DNA from: Streptomyces sp. WM6378 | Lineage (GTDB): Bacteria; Actinomycetota; Actinomycetes; Streptomycetales; Streptomycetaceae | Direction: 5' to 3' | Assembly: GCF_001279695.1 (NCBI RefSeq) | Contig: NZ_LGDD01000328.1 | Location: forward strand, 62,001 to 126,000 | Length of the DNA: 64,000 nt | Shown here: piece by piece, positions 35,987-45,262 of the stretch | How the letters are laid out: each line of letters begins with the position of its first letter | Numbering within the stretch: position 1 is the first letter of the stretch | The notes under the pieces: generated by a model | What the model was told of the DNA's origin: nothing | The model's input: only the letters and a program-made list of their open reading frames with translations | Databases searched by the model: none | Made by a program: the position numbers and the translations under genes

Positions 35987-37704
35987 GCGCCCGCCCCTTC
36001 CGCTTCGGCTTCGAGGCGTTGCTGCAACAGGACCGCGATCGGGCTGCCTGCCCAACTGGGCCCGCTCGACGGCGAGTTGGACGGCATGCGAGCTGCGGTC
36101 GGGGCCGCCCAGCGGCCCGGCACATGGGCTTCGGCGGGGTGCGCGAAGGGCTGCGGGGCGGCCGTCTCGTCGGCGTTCTCGCGATGGACCGGGTTGTGCG
36201 ACATGAGCTCCAGGTAAATGCCGCGAAATGCCGCGAGGTTCTGCTCGACGGTGAACAGTTCGAGGGCGCGGGCGCGGGCGGCGGCGCCCAGGCGCGAGCG
36301 CCGCTCGGGGTCGCGAAGGAGCGCGACGCAGGCGTCGGCGAGCGCTCGGGGATTGCGCGGCGGCACCACCAGGCCGGTGCCGCCGATGACTTCGACGACC
36401 GCGCCGGTGTCGGTGGACACGGTGGCCCGGCCGCAGAACATGGCCTCGACGAGGCTGATCGGGAAGCCCTCGACGACGCTGGACAGGACGACGACGCTGC
36501 CGGCGGCGTAGGCGTCGGCGGGTTCGGGCGCCTCGGGGCCGCCGATCTCCTCGAACGAGACGGGGTTGTCGCCGACCGCATGGGCGTCGGCGGCCTCGTC
36601 GGGGAAGAGCTGGGCGGCGAGCGCCCGGCAGTGCGCGAGGTAGGTGACGGCGTCGGGGCCTTCGGCGGGCGCGGCGATCAAGCGCAGCCGTGCCTCGGGC
36701 TCGGCCTTGCGGACCTCGGCGAAGGCGTGCAGCAGGGCGATGAGGTCCTTGGCGGGCTCGATCCGCCCGACCCACACCAGGGTGTTGGGGTCCCCGCCGT
36801 ACGCGCCTTCCCCGACCGCGTGGAACCGGTCGGCGGACATGCCGGGATAGACGGTGCGCAGCTTGGCGCGGTCGGCTCCGCAGCGTTCCTGCCAGCGGCG
36901 GGTGTGGGTGTTGCCCGGGGTGACGAGCTCGGCCTGCCCATACACCTCGGCAGCGAGCCGACGCTGAAACCCTGCCTGCAACGCCCTTACCGGGACGGAG
37001 AGTTGGGCGTTGGCGAGGTACTGGGCGCGGAGCTGGACGCCGTATTCGGTGACCAGGAGCGGGACCCCGCAGAAGCGTTTGGCCAGGAGCCCGGGCAGGG
37101 CGGCGCGGCCGCCGGAAGCGGCGTGGGCGAGGTCGACCGCGCCGAGCGCGTCGTCGCCGTACCAGTCGAGGGAGAGCGGGCGCAGGGCGCGTTCCAGGAG
37201 GCTCGCGAAGGCGAGATGGTCGGGCACCCGGGCGGCCTGGACGGCGCGGTTGGCGCCGGGGGTGCGACAGGCGGCTTCCAGAATGCGGACGGCCGTCTCG
37301 GAACGGAGCTCGCCCGCGATCCCGCCGTGCTCGCGGGCGAGGGAGGCGAGCCCGTACAGCCCCTCGGCGAAACTGTCGCCGTCGGCCCGTTCGCTGCAGA
37401 TCGAGGCGGCCAGGCGCCCGAAGTGGAGGGCGAACTCCCGGCGTTCACGGCGCCCGTACCCGCGCTCGGTACGCCTGCGGCCGGTGTAGTGGGTTTCGGG
37501 CGCGGCCCGGAGCGGCGCGGTACGCACCTGACGCACGTGGGGAGGCAGGGCGAGCAACCCCTGTTGTTCCTGCTCGGCACTGCGGCTGAGCGCGAATATG
37601 TCGAACTCGTGCCGCGCGAGCCCGCGCACGAGCCGGTCGCACCACAGCCTGGCCTCACCGGTCGTGTACGGATAACCGCCATCCGTGAGCAGTCCGATCC
37701 GCAT
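35983..37704 (-). CDS. PelF-like (DUF3492) GT4 glycosyltransferase
   Basis: 573 residues; ATG at 37704. The N-terminus MRIGLLTDGGYPYTTGEARL fits the DUF3492 domain of PelF-type enzymes, and the C-terminal half has the GT-B donor-site blocks (TLVWVGRIEPAKDLIALL, SSVVEGFPISLVEAMFCGR, VVEVIGGTGLVVPP). PelF uses UDP-GalNAc/GlcNAc to build the cationic Pel exopolysaccharide in Pseudomonas. The extra C-terminal 70 residues are Ala/Pro-rich and probably disordered. It heads a cluster with the membrane protein, epimerase and spherulin-4 gene. Confidence 0.85.
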   Translation of the reverse strand: MRIGLLTDGGYPYTTGEARLWCDRLVRGLARHEFDIFALSRSAEQEQQGLLALPPHVRQVRTAPLRAAPETHYTGRRRTERGYGRRERREFALHFGRLAASICSERADGDSFAEGLYGLASLAREHGGIAGELRSETAVRILEAACRTPGANRAVQAARVPDHLAFASLLERALRPLSLDWYGDDALGAVDLAHAASGGRAALPGLLAKRFCGVPLLVTEYGVQLRAQYLANAQLSVPVRALQAGFQRRLAAEVYGQAELVTPGNTHTRRWQERCGADRAKLRTVYPGMSADRFHAVGEGAYGGDPNTLVWVGRIEPAKDLIALLHAFAEVRKAEPEARLRLIAAPAEGPDAVTYLAHCRALAAQLFPDEAADAHAVGDNPVSFEEIGGPEAPEPADAYAAGSVVVLSSVVEGFPISLVEAMFCGRATVSTDTGAVVEVIGGTGLVVPPRNPRALADACVALLRDPERRSRLGAAARARALELFTVEQNLAAFRGIYLELMSHNPVHRENADETAAPQPFAHPAEAHVPGRWAAPTAARMPSNSPSSGPSWAGSPIAVLLQQRLEAEAEGAGA

Positions 37705-37895
37705 GTGCGCACCCCCGATCTCCCTTGTGGGCGGCCACCGTTGGCAACGGCGACTCGCAGCGGGACGAACGTAAGCGGTCATGCCGGTGGCGCGACGGAC
37801 GGTTGTCCATCGCGCCACCGGAAGGGGTGAATGCACGTAACTTTCCCGACCCGGTGGCGTTCGGTCGCGCTACGGGTCGGTCCGGTCACCCACGG

Positions 37896-39929
37896 CTACG
37901 CTACGGCCACCTCCTCGCGGGCGGTCTCCCGGGATGCCTCGCGCAGCTCGCGGCGGGCCGCGCGGCGGGTGGCGGCCAGCGCCGGGTCCAGCGAGGGCAC
38001 TGCGGCGAGCAGCTGCCGGGTGTACGGGTCCTTGGGCGCCCCGTACACGACGTCGACCTCGCCCTCCTCCACGATCCGCCCCTGCCGCATCACGGCGACC
38101 CGGTCGCTGACCTGCCGCACCACGGCGAGGTCGTGCGCGACGAAGACGAGCGCGAGGCCGAGCTCGCGCTGCAACTGGCCGAGCAGCGCGGTGACTTGAG
38201 CCTGTGTCGTCACATCGAGCGCGGACACGGGCTCATCGCACACGATGAGTGTCGGCTCGGCGGCCAGCGCGCGGGCGATCCCCACGCGCTGGCGCTGACC
38301 GCCGCTGAACTCGTGCGGGTAGCTGTCGTAGCGGTCCGGGTCGAGGCCGACCCTGCGGAGCAGCTCGCCGACCCTGGTCCGGATGCGGCTGTCGTCGCGC
38401 TCCCCTCTCGCCCTCAGCGGGTCGGCGACGGATTCGCCGATGGACCGGCGGGGGTTGAGGGAGGAGACGGGGTCCTGGAAGACCATCTGGACGTCGCCGG
38501 TGCGGGTCACGGTGCCTTCACTGGGCTCCAGCAACCCGACCAGCATGCGGCCGAGGGTGGTCTTGCCGCTCCCGCTCTCGCCGACGATGCCGAGGGTTTC
38601 ACCGCGGTGGACTTTCAGGGAGACCCCATCCACGGCGGTGAACGCGGCTCTGCCACGCCCGAAGGTGTGGCGGAGGTCGCTGGCCTGGAGCACGAGGCCG
38701 CCTTCGGTGGAGGTCTCCCCCACCCCGCCCCTTCCCGCAACCCTCCGGGGGTGGGCATGCGGCCGAGGTCCGTTCGCGGACCCCCGCTCCTCAAACGCCG
38801 GAGAGGCTGAGAGCGGCTGAGGCTCGGAGGGCCCGCCTACGACCGCGGACCGTGCGTGGCCGATCGCGCAGTTCCCCGCGCCCCTGGCAGGACCGGACAC
38901 CGCAGCATGGCCACCCTGTGGCCCGCTCGCGGTCCGCGAACCGCCCTCGGCGGCATCCCCAGCCGGCCCGGCACTTGCGCTTCGCGCCCCGCCCTCGCCC
39001 GCATCCCCAGCCCGTCCGGCGTTTGAGGACGAGCGCCCTTCAGGCGCGAACGGGGTCTGGGGCGGAGCCCCAGCAGTGTCTGCCGGGTCGCAGCCGGGCG
39101 CGCTCCCCCGGAGGGTCTTGGGGAGGGGCGGGGTGGGGGAGATCCTCGGGACCGCCGACAGCAGCGCCCGCGTGTACGGCTCCCGCGGAGCGCCAAGGAC
39201 CGCCCCCACCGGACCCCGCTCCACCGCCCTCCCCGCCCGCATCACCAGCACCTCGTCCACGCTCTCCGCCGCGACCCCCACGTCGTGGGTGACCAGCACC
39301 AACCCCAGCCCCGTCTCGCGGCGCAGATCGTGCAGCAGGTCCAGGATCTGCGCCTGGACGGTCACGTCCAGCGCCGTCGTCGGCTCGTCCGCGATGAGCA
39401 GGCGCGGCTCGCACGCCAGCGCCATGGCGATAAGGGCCCGCTGTCGCATGCCCCCGCTGAACTCGTGCGGACGGGAGCGGGATTTGCGGGCCGCGTCGGG
39501 AATGCCCACCCGGTCCAGGACCGAGACCGCGCGGGCCCGCGCGGCCCGCCGGGAGCCACCCTTGTGCACCCGGTACACCTCCGCGATCTGGTCGCCGATC
39601 GTGTAGTACGGGTCGAGCGAGGACAGCGGGTCCTGGAAGACCATCGCCGCCAACCCGCCACGCAGGGAGCGGAGTTCGGCGTCGGAGGCGGCCATCACAT
39701 CCACCCCCGCCACCCTGATCGCGCCGGTGACCCGCGCCCCCGTACCCCGGTGCAACCCCAGCAACGCGTACGCCGACGCGCTCTTGCCCGAGCCGGATTC
39801 GCCGACGACACCCAGCGCCGCGCCGGGCCGGAGCGTGAAGGAGAGGCTGTCCACGGCGCGCACCTCGCCGAAGGAGATGCCGAGGTCGGCGACCTCGACC
39901 AGCGGCGCCTCTGCAGGAACCAGCGTCAT
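37896..39929 (-). CDS. Fused dual-ATPase of oligopeptide-type ABC transporter (OppD-OppF)
   Basis: 677 residues. Two complete ABC domains: the first has Walker A GESGSGKS at 43-50, signature FSGGM at 157-161 and LLIADEP at 177-183; the second has GESGSGKTT at 450-458, FSGGQRQR and LIVCDEP. Between them lies a linker of about 147 residues (264-410) that resembles translated intergenic DNA rather than protein, including the peptide RGAGNCAI from the dispersed repeat. The ATG at 39929 overlaps the permease stop (ATGA). It energises peptide or nickel-type substrate uptake with the adjacent permeases and binding protein. Confidence 0.9.
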   Translation of the reverse strand: MTLVPAEAPLVEVADLGISFGEVRAVDSLSFTLRPGAALGVVGESGSGKSASAYALLGLHRGTGARVTGAIRVAGVDVMAASDAELRSLRGGLAAMVFQDPLSSLDPYYTIGDQIAEVYRVHKGGSRRAARARAVSVLDRVGIPDAARKSRSRPHEFSGGMRQRALIAMALACEPRLLIADEPTTALDVTVQAQILDLLHDLRRETGLGLVLVTHDVGVAAESVDEVLVMRAGRAVERGPVGAVLGAPREPYTRALLSAVPRISPTPPLPKTLRGSAPGCDPADTAGAPPQTPFAPEGRSSSNAGRAGDAGEGGARSASAGPAGDAAEGGSRTASGPQGGHAAVSGPARGAGNCAIGHARSAVVGGPSEPQPLSASPAFEERGSANGPRPHAHPRRVAGRGGVGETSTEGGLVLQASDLRHTFGRGRAAFTAVDGVSLKVHRGETLGIVGESGSGKTTLGRMLVGLLEPSEGTVTRTGDVQMVFQDPVSSLNPRRSIGESVADPLRARGERDDSRIRTRVGELLRRVGLDPDRYDSYPHEFSGGQRQRVGIARALAAEPTLIVCDEPVSALDVTTQAQVTALLGQLQRELGLALVFVAHDLAVVRQVSDRVAVMRQGRIVEEGEVDVVYGAPKDPYTRQLLAAVPSLDPALAATRRAARRELREASRETAREEVAVA
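38700..39140. repeat. Intergenic-repeat-derived linker inside the fused ATPase gene
   Basis: The segment contains two copies of a CTCAAACGCCGG-type element (one forward near 38790-38802, one inverted near 39017-39032, reading CCGGCGTTTGAGG), CCTCCCCAAGACCCTC-like stretches and the repeat at 38863-38886. All are normally intergenic in Streptomyces; here they remain open in the ATPase frame. Confidence 0.75.
38863..38886 (+). repeat. Dispersed intergenic repeat, copy 3 (inside coding sequence)
   Basis: Same core as the other three copies; here it is translated on the reverse strand as part of the ATPase linker. Confidence 0.85.
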
Positions 39930-40924
39930 GAAAGGACCACCCGTCGATCCGCCATCGCGTACAGGACGTCCGCGACCGCATTGGCAAGCACCACGAAGAA
40001 TCCGGTGGTCAGGACCACCCCGACCACCACCGGCAGGTCGACCGTGCGCACCGACTGCACGAGCTGCTGGCCGATGCCCGGGATGCCGAAGAGCGTCTCG
40101 GTGAGCACCGCGCTGCCGAACATGGTCCCCGCGTCGAGCGCGCTGAGCGCGATGACCGGGGCGACCGCGCCGCGCAGCGCATGGCGCCCGACGATGGCCC
40201 GCTCGGTCAGCCCGTATGCCCGGAACGTCCGTACATGGTCCTCGGCGAGCGTCTCCAGCATCGAACTCCGCGTCAGGCGCGCGTACTTGGCCGATTCGAT
40301 CAGGGCGAGGGAGAACCAGGGCAGCAGCAGACCCCAGAACCACTGCTCCGGGTCGTCCGTGAACGGCACGTACTGCGGGAACGGCAGCCATTGCAGCGTC
40401 GAGCACAGGATGATGATCAGCAGCAGGCCGATGACGAACACCGGCGTGGACGTGCCCGCCAGGGTCAGCCAGGTCAGCAGCCGTTCGATCATCCCGCCGC
40501 GCTTCCACGCGGAGAGCACCCCGGTGCCGACGCCGATGAGCAGCCACAGCGCGAACGCGCCGACCACCAGCGAACCCGTGACCGGGAGCTTGCCGAGGAT
40601 GAGGGCGGTGACCTGCTCGTCGGTGCGGTAGGACTGGCCGAGGCAGGGCGCCGAGCAGTGCACCACTCCCGTGCCGGACGAGAAGTCGCGGCCGGCGAAG
40701 ATGCCCTGGATGAAGTGGCCGTACTGGAGGTACAGCGGGTCGCCGAGCCCCAACTTGTCGTGGACCAGGGCGACTTGCTGCGGTGAGCAGCGTTCGCCGC
40801 AGACGATCTGGGCGACGTTGCCGGGGGCCACGTAGAAGACGGCGTACACGATGACGGAGAGGGCGAGGAGCACGAACACGGCTCCGGCGATCCGCCTCAG
40901 CAGAAAGCCCGTAAAGCCTGTCAA
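39926..40924 (-). CDS. ABC transporter permease, OppB/DppB type
   Basis: 332 residues from a TTG start that overlaps the stop of the next permease (TTGA). Six transmembrane helices, an N-terminal LLRRIAGAVFVLLALSVIVY anchor and a large first extracellular loop are typical of DppB. The EAA loop (ALRGAVAPVIALSAL) contacts the ATPase. Unusually, the first loop carries four cysteines (CGERC, CSAPC) that could form disulfides outside the cell. Part of the opp-like operon. Confidence 0.92.
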   Translation of the reverse strand: MTGFTGFLLRRIAGAVFVLLALSVIVYAVFYVAPGNVAQIVCGERCSPQQVALVHDKLGLGDPLYLQYGHFIQGIFAGRDFSSGTGVVHCSAPCLGQSYRTDEQVTALILGKLPVTGSLVVGAFALWLLIGVGTGVLSAWKRGGMIERLLTWLTLAGTSTPVFVIGLLLIIILCSTLQWLPFPQYVPFTDDPEQWFWGLLLPWFSLALIESAKYARLTRSSMLETLAEDHVRTFRAYGLTERAIVGRHALRGAVAPVIALSALDAGTMFGSAVLTETLFGIPGIGQQLVQSVRTVDLPVVVGVVLTTGFFVVLANAVADVLYAMADRRVVLS

Positions 40925-41904
40925 CTTGCCTTCTCCTTACGGGACTTGCTCGTGCCCACCCGCAGCCTTGACGCCGCTCGCGGGTCCAGGGCCGTGCGCA
41001 CGCCCTCGCCGATCACCGTCAGCGAGAGGACCGTGATGAAGAGCAGGCCGGCCGGCAGGAGCAGATAGGTCGGGGCCGCCTGGTACCAGGTGTTGGCGTC
41101 GGTGAGCATCTGGCCCCAGGACGGGGTCGGCGGCTTGATGCCCACGCCGAGGAAGGACAGCGCCGCCTCGGCCACCACGTTGGTGGGGACGAGCAGGACC
41201 GCGTACGTGATCACGGGTGCGGCGAGCGCGGGCAGCAGCTCGCGGCGGGCGATCGCCCAGGTGCCCCAGCCGCTGAGCCGTGCCGCCGAGACGTGGTCGA
41301 GCGTCTTGAGCGAGAGGGCGCCCGCCCGCACGATCTTCGACGTGCCGAACCAGCCGAGCCCGGCGATGATCAGCGTGATCAGGACCGGCCGCGGGATCGA
41401 GGCGGGGGCCACCGCGAGCAGTCCGAGCGTGATGACGAGCATCGGCAGGGCGGCCGCGACATCGGTGACGCGGCTGACGATCTGGTCGGCCCAGCGGCCG
41501 CCGAGCGCGGCGAACAGGCCGAGGGCGACGCCGAGCGCGACCTGGATGAGGGTGGCGACGAAGGCGACGCCGAGCGAGACTCGGGCGCCGTAGACGATCC
41601 GGGCGAACAGGTCACGGCCGGTCTGCGGTTCGACGCCGAGCCAGTGCTCGCCGCTGATCCCGCCGAACGAGCCGATGGGGACGCCGCCGCTGGCGGAGTC
41701 GACGAGCGTGGGGTGGAAGGCGTTGGGGTCCTGGCCCTCCAGGGCGGTGAGCAGCGGGGCCGCGAGCGCGACCAGGACGAGCAGGGCGAAGACGGCCGCC
41801 GCGGCGGTGACCGCGCGCTGGGCGCGCAGCCGCCGCCAGAAGAGGCGGCCGCCGGGGGCGGGCGCGGCGACGCCCGCCCCGGTGGTCAACAGGGCTTCGG
41901 ACAT
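40921..41904 (-). CDS. ABC transporter permease, OppC/DppC type
   Basis: 327 residues; ATG at 41904 lies two bases after the binding-protein stop. OppC-specific N-terminal domain precedes about six helices; HWLGVEPQTGRDLFARIVYG and the EAA loop RRELLPALAAPVI are family marks. It forms the membrane channel with the OppB-type protein. Confidence 0.93.
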   Translation of the reverse strand: MSEALLTTGAGVAAPAPGGRLFWRRLRAQRAVTAAAAVFALLVLVALAAPLLTALEGQDPNAFHPTLVDSASGGVPIGSFGGISGEHWLGVEPQTGRDLFARIVYGARVSLGVAFVATLIQVALGVALGLFAALGGRWADQIVSRVTDVAAALPMLVITLGLLAVAPASIPRPVLITLIIAGLGWFGTSKIVRAGALSLKTLDHVSAARLSGWGTWAIARRELLPALAAPVITYAVLLVPTNVVAEAALSFLGVGIKPPTPSWGQMLTDANTWYQAAPTYLLLPAGLLFITVLSLTVIGEGVRTALDPRAASRLRVGTSKSRKEKAS

Positions 41905-41906
41905 GG

Positions 41907-43637
41907 CTACTTGACCGCGACCTGCGAGATGTCGAGCACACCGGTCCAGTCGCTGATGACGACGTTCTTGACGTCCTTGCCGACGAGCCGCTTGTAGACG
42001 GGGTGGAACAGCGGCACGACCACGGCCTGCTCGCCGATCTTCTTGTCGAGCGCGCCCCAGCGCGGGGCGGCCGCGGTCAGGTCGGTCAGCTTGTTGATCT
42101 CGTCGATCTCGCTGTTGACGGAGGGGTCGTTCAGGAAGCCGGTGTTGAAGTTGGCGCCGTCCTGGACGATCTGCCGGCCGTCGAAGATCGGCGCGAGGAA
42201 CGGGCCGCCGGAGGGCCAGTCGGCGCCCCAGCCGCGCAGGAAGAAGCCGGGCTCCTTCTTGGCGCTGGCCACGGTGTCGTTGTAGTCGTTGCCTTCCAGG
42301 CCCTGGAGCTTGACGGTGATGCCCGCCTTCTTCAGGGCGTCCTGGAGGGCGGTGGCGACCTCGGGTCCCTTGGGGCCGCCCTTGGCGTTGGAGTGGGTGA
42401 GCGTGACGGTGAGCCCGTCGGCGTAGCCCGCCTCCTTCAGGAGCTCCTTGGCCTTGGCCGCGTTGCCGGAGGCGCCCGCCGGGAACGGGTCGTACGGGGT
42501 GTACCCGAAGGCCTTCTGGTTGGGCAGGAAGGTGGTGGCGGGCTCGGCGAGCGAGGAGCCGCCCACCGCGTTGACGGCCGAGGTGCGGTCGACGGCGTAC
42601 GCGATGGCCTGGCGGACCTTGGGGTTGTCGAAGGGCTTCACGTTCGGGTTGAACGCGATGTAGTTGGTGTAGCCGAAGTGCCCGGTGCCGACGCGCGCGG
42701 CGAGCTGCTTGTCGCTGGTGACCTTGGCGAGTTCGGCCGGGCCCAGGTTGGTGTCGGTGGTGACGGCGGCCGCGTCCGGGCCCTGGGAGGCGGAGAGCCG
42801 CTGGTTGATGACGGCCTGGTCGAGCCCGGAGCGCACGTCGATGGTGTCGGGGTAGGCCTTGCGCTCGCTGTCGGTCGCCTCGGACCAGTTGGGGTTGCGC
42901 GCCAGGACCAGGTGCTCGCCGTCGTTCTCGTTCTTGACGACCTTGTACGGGCCCGAGGACACGGGGTGCTCCTCGTACTTGGTGCCGTCGTCCTTGGCCT
43001 TGGGGACCGGCGCGAACTGCGTCTGGGTGGCCAGGAACGGGAACTCGCCCTCGGGCTTGTTCAGGTGGAACACGATGGTCTTGGCGTCGGGCGTCTCGAT
43101 CGAGGCGAGGCCCTTGCCGCCGTCCTTGTACGGGCCCGGATACTGCGCGCCGCCGACCAGCCAGTCCCTCAAGTACGGTGCCCCGCCGGAGAGTTCGGCC
43201 GCGAAGGAGCGCTCGATGCCGTACTTGATGTCGGCGGTGGTGATGGGGCTGCCGTCCTCGTACTTGAGGCCGTCCTTGAGCGTGTACGTCCATACGGTGG
43301 CGTCCGCGTTGGGCTTGCCCGTGTCGGTCGCGAGGTCGGGCACCACCTTCGTGCCCTCGGCGCCGTTCTCGCGGTTGCGGGTGGTCAGGGTGCGGAAGAC
43401 GAGCGAGGGGACGTTTCCGCCTCCGGAGGTGTAGAGCCGCGCGGGGTCGAAGTCGGTCTGCGCCTCGTTGTTGAGCACGCTGAGCGCGCCGCCCTTGTGG
43501 GGCGTGCCGGACGCGCCGGACCCGGCGTCCTTGGCGCCGCTGCCCTCGGGGCCGCAGGCGACGGCGCCCACGGCGAGAACCACGGCTATCGCTGCCGCTC
43601 TGGCGACATTCCCCGACGAAATGGACGTGTGACGCAT
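41907..43637 (-). CDS. Oligopeptide-type ABC transporter substrate-binding lipoprotein
   Basis: 576 residues with a lipoprotein signal (VLAVGAVAC, Cys28) and the family 5 solute-binding fold (YTLKDGLKYEDGSPITTADI, FNPNVKPFDNPKVRQAIAYA). These lipoproteins capture peptides or related solutes outside the membrane for the OppBC channel. The substrate cannot be read from sequence. It is the first full gene of the operon and sits 167 bases downstream of a 31-codon leader and a hairpin, suggesting regulated expression. Confidence 0.92.
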   Translation of the reverse strand: MRHTSISSGNVARAAAIAVVLAVGAVACGPEGSGAKDAGSGASGTPHKGGALSVLNNEAQTDFDPARLYTSGGGNVPSLVFRTLTTRNRENGAEGTKVVPDLATDTGKPNADATVWTYTLKDGLKYEDGSPITTADIKYGIERSFAAELSGGAPYLRDWLVGGAQYPGPYKDGGKGLASIETPDAKTIVFHLNKPEGEFPFLATQTQFAPVPKAKDDGTKYEEHPVSSGPYKVVKNENDGEHLVLARNPNWSEATDSERKAYPDTIDVRSGLDQAVINQRLSASQGPDAAAVTTDTNLGPAELAKVTSDKQLAARVGTGHFGYTNYIAFNPNVKPFDNPKVRQAIAYAVDRTSAVNAVGGSSLAEPATTFLPNQKAFGYTPYDPFPAGASGNAAKAKELLKEAGYADGLTVTLTHSNAKGGPKGPEVATALQDALKKAGITVKLQGLEGNDYNDTVASAKKEPGFFLRGWGADWPSGGPFLAPIFDGRQIVQDGANFNTGFLNDPSVNSEIDEINKLTDLTAAAPRWGALDKKIGEQAVVVPLFHPVYKRLVGKDVKNVVISDWTGVLDISQVAVK

Positions 43638-43707
43638 CGGAAGTAGACCTCTCGGTGACTGCTGGGCAGGGCGGGAAATGCGGGCGCCCACAGCACCAAA
43701 AGGGAAA

Positions 43708-43765
43708 AGGGGTGGCTGCGCCCGCATGCGGAAACCGTGCGAAAGCACGGAAATGCCCGGGCGCA
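43708..43765 (-). terminator. Terminator-like hairpin between leader peptide and transporter genes
   Basis: Nested stem on the reverse strand: outer TGCGCCCG/CGGGCGCA (43765-43758 and 43724-43717) and inner CCGTGC-TTTC-GCACGG (43750-43735), followed by CCACCCCTTTTCCCTTTT. The position between the short frame and the binding-protein gene suggests attenuation. Confidence 0.65.
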
Positions 43766-43804
43766 AAAAGGGAAAAGGGAAAGTCGAACGCGCTCGGGAC
43801 GGCG

Positions 43805-43900
43805 TCAGCTACAGAGAATGTCGGCCACGCTGTGCCCGGTCACGCCGATGAGCGCCAGCTCGATGGCGGCGCGTTCGGGGGTGGCGTGACGGTGCGACAT
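43805..43900 (-). CDS. 31-residue leader peptide of the opp-like operon
   Basis: ATG at 43900 to TGA at 43805. The peptide begins MSHRHATPERAAIELALIGV and ends ADILCS, with a single cysteine next to the C-terminus. The promoter spacing (-10 ending at 43908) places the transcription start on or next to the ATG, so the message is probably leaderless. A terminator-like hairpin follows before the binding-protein gene. Streptomyces genomes contain many small leader peptides ending in Cys upstream of sulfur and transport genes, and cysteine-codon attenuation is known in mycobacteria. By analogy this may sense cysteine or charged tRNA-Cys; that is inference. Confidence 0.7.
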   Translation of the reverse strand: MSHRHATPERAAIELALIGVTGHSVADILCS

Positions 43901-43907
43901 GCCGAGA

Positions 43908-43936
43908 AATATGAACGACCCGCCGTTCACTGTCAA
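43908..43936 (-). promoter_or_regulatory. Consensus promoter of the opp-like operon
   Basis: Reverse strand TTGACA (43936-43931), 17-base spacer, CATATT (43913-43908); +1 is expected at about 43900, the A of the leader-peptide ATG. Confidence 0.8.
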
Positions 43937-43988
43937 TCGAGAACGAGACGGTCGTCCCACATCGTGGACATGTCGCACCGTGTCCGGA

Positions 43989-45254
43989 TCAACCCTGGGG
44001 ATACACCCACGGGTTGGGCAGGCACTTGATCCCGTCGATGTCCAGGGACTTGGTCTGCTGCTGCATCACCGGGGCGAGCGCGCCGGGCGTGCGGCAGCTC
44101 ACATGGTTGTGGCCGAGCCGGTGGCCGACCTCGTGGTTGATGAGCATCTGCCGGTACGCGAGCATCGCCTTGCCCCAGCCGAAGGTCACGGAGCCCTGCG
44201 CCCAGCGGTAGGCGTTGATCATCACGCGGTCGGTGGCGGCCGAGTCGCAGGAGACGTTGTCCTCATTGGTGTCGAGCCCGGACTTGGCGCACCAGGTGCC
44301 GGTGGTCCCGGGGCTGGCCAGCGTGATGATGAAGTCCGGCTGGCCCGACGAGATCCGCTCGAAGGTCATCGTGCCGCCGTGGCCCCAGCTGCGGTCGTCG
44401 TTGAGGGTCTTCTGCACGGCCTCGGCGAACAGGGCGCCGTCCAGGCCGAGCCCCTGCTCGACGTCCACCCGGTAGCGGTACTTGCGCCCCTTGCCGGGCG
44501 CCGCTTCGAACCCGGGCACGGCGTCGAACTTGCCGGACGCGGTGAGCTTGGGGTCCAGCGGGAACTGCTGGGCCATCTTCTGGTCGTACGTCTGGACCGC
44601 GGGGGCCGCCTGCGGGGTGGCCCGCCCGCTGCCCCGGGAGGCCGAACTCCCGTCGGTGTCACGGTCGTTGTCGCCGGTGGACCGGCCGGCGACGTCGTGC
44701 TTGTCGCCGTCGGAGGTGACCTGCCCGGCGACGACGACCGCGAGCACGGTGGTCACCGCGGCCGCCGCGATCCCGGTGAACGTCCGCCCCTTGGACCCCT
44801 TGGACTCTTTGGCCCCCTTGGACCCGGTGTCGGGTTCGGGCGCCGATGGCCCGTCCCGCAGCGGGGCCGGGGCGGCGACGGTGCGGTTCGCCCCGGTGTC
44901 GGCCGGCCCGGGTCCGTCGAAGGCCTCGGTGTAGGAGCGGCGGGGGCCCGGAATGCGGGCCGCGGCGCCGTAAGGATTCTGCTGGACGGTGTGCGGCCTG
45001 CCCGGCCAGTCGCCGTGGCGGACCGAGGCGTCGCGTCCGCCCTCGGAGTGCTGCGGGTGCCCGCCGCGCACCTGCGGGGTGCCGAAGGCCGGGGTGCCGC
45101 CGCCGTGGTGCGGGGCGGGGCCGTCGTCGCCCGGGGCCTGCCGTCTGCGTCGGCCGCCGCCGGAGGCGACGGCCGGCTCGGCCTGCGGGGCCGGGGGCGC
45201 TTCGGATATCGGCGCCTCTCCGCTGGAGCCCTTGGGTCGGCTGTGTCGTCCCAC
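43989..45254 (-). CDS. DUF3152 membrane-anchored putative zinc protease
   Basis: 421 residues from a GTG at 45254 with AGGAG upstream. A disordered Pro/Gly/Arg-rich cytoplasmic segment of about 155 residues precedes one transmembrane helix (GIAAAAVTTVLAVVVAGQV) and an extracellular DUF3152 domain. That domain contains HEVGHRLGHNH, a metzincin-like zinc motif (HExxHxxGxxH), and cysteines likely paired outside the cell. The zinc motif argues for a secreted-domain protease, although DUF3152 has no established activity. It is eight bases downstream of the hydrolase gene. Confidence 0.85.
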   Translation of the reverse strand: MGRHSRPKGSSGEAPISEAPPAPQAEPAVASGGGRRRRQAPGDDGPAPHHGGGTPAFGTPQVRGGHPQHSEGGRDASVRHGDWPGRPHTVQQNPYGAAARIPGPRRSYTEAFDGPGPADTGANRTVAAPAPLRDGPSAPEPDTGSKGAKESKGSKGRTFTGIAAAAVTTVLAVVVAGQVTSDGDKHDVAGRSTGDNDRDTDGSSASRGSGRATPQAAPAVQTYDQKMAQQFPLDPKLTASGKFDAVPGFEAAPGKGRKYRYRVDVEQGLGLDGALFAEAVQKTLNDDRSWGHGGTMTFERISSGQPDFIITLASPGTTGTWCAKSGLDTNEDNVSCDSAATDRVMINAYRWAQGSVTFGWGKAMLAYRQMLINHEVGHRLGHNHVSCRTPGALAPVMQQQTKSLDIDGIKCLPNPWVYPQG

Positions 45255-45262
45255 GCCCCGGA

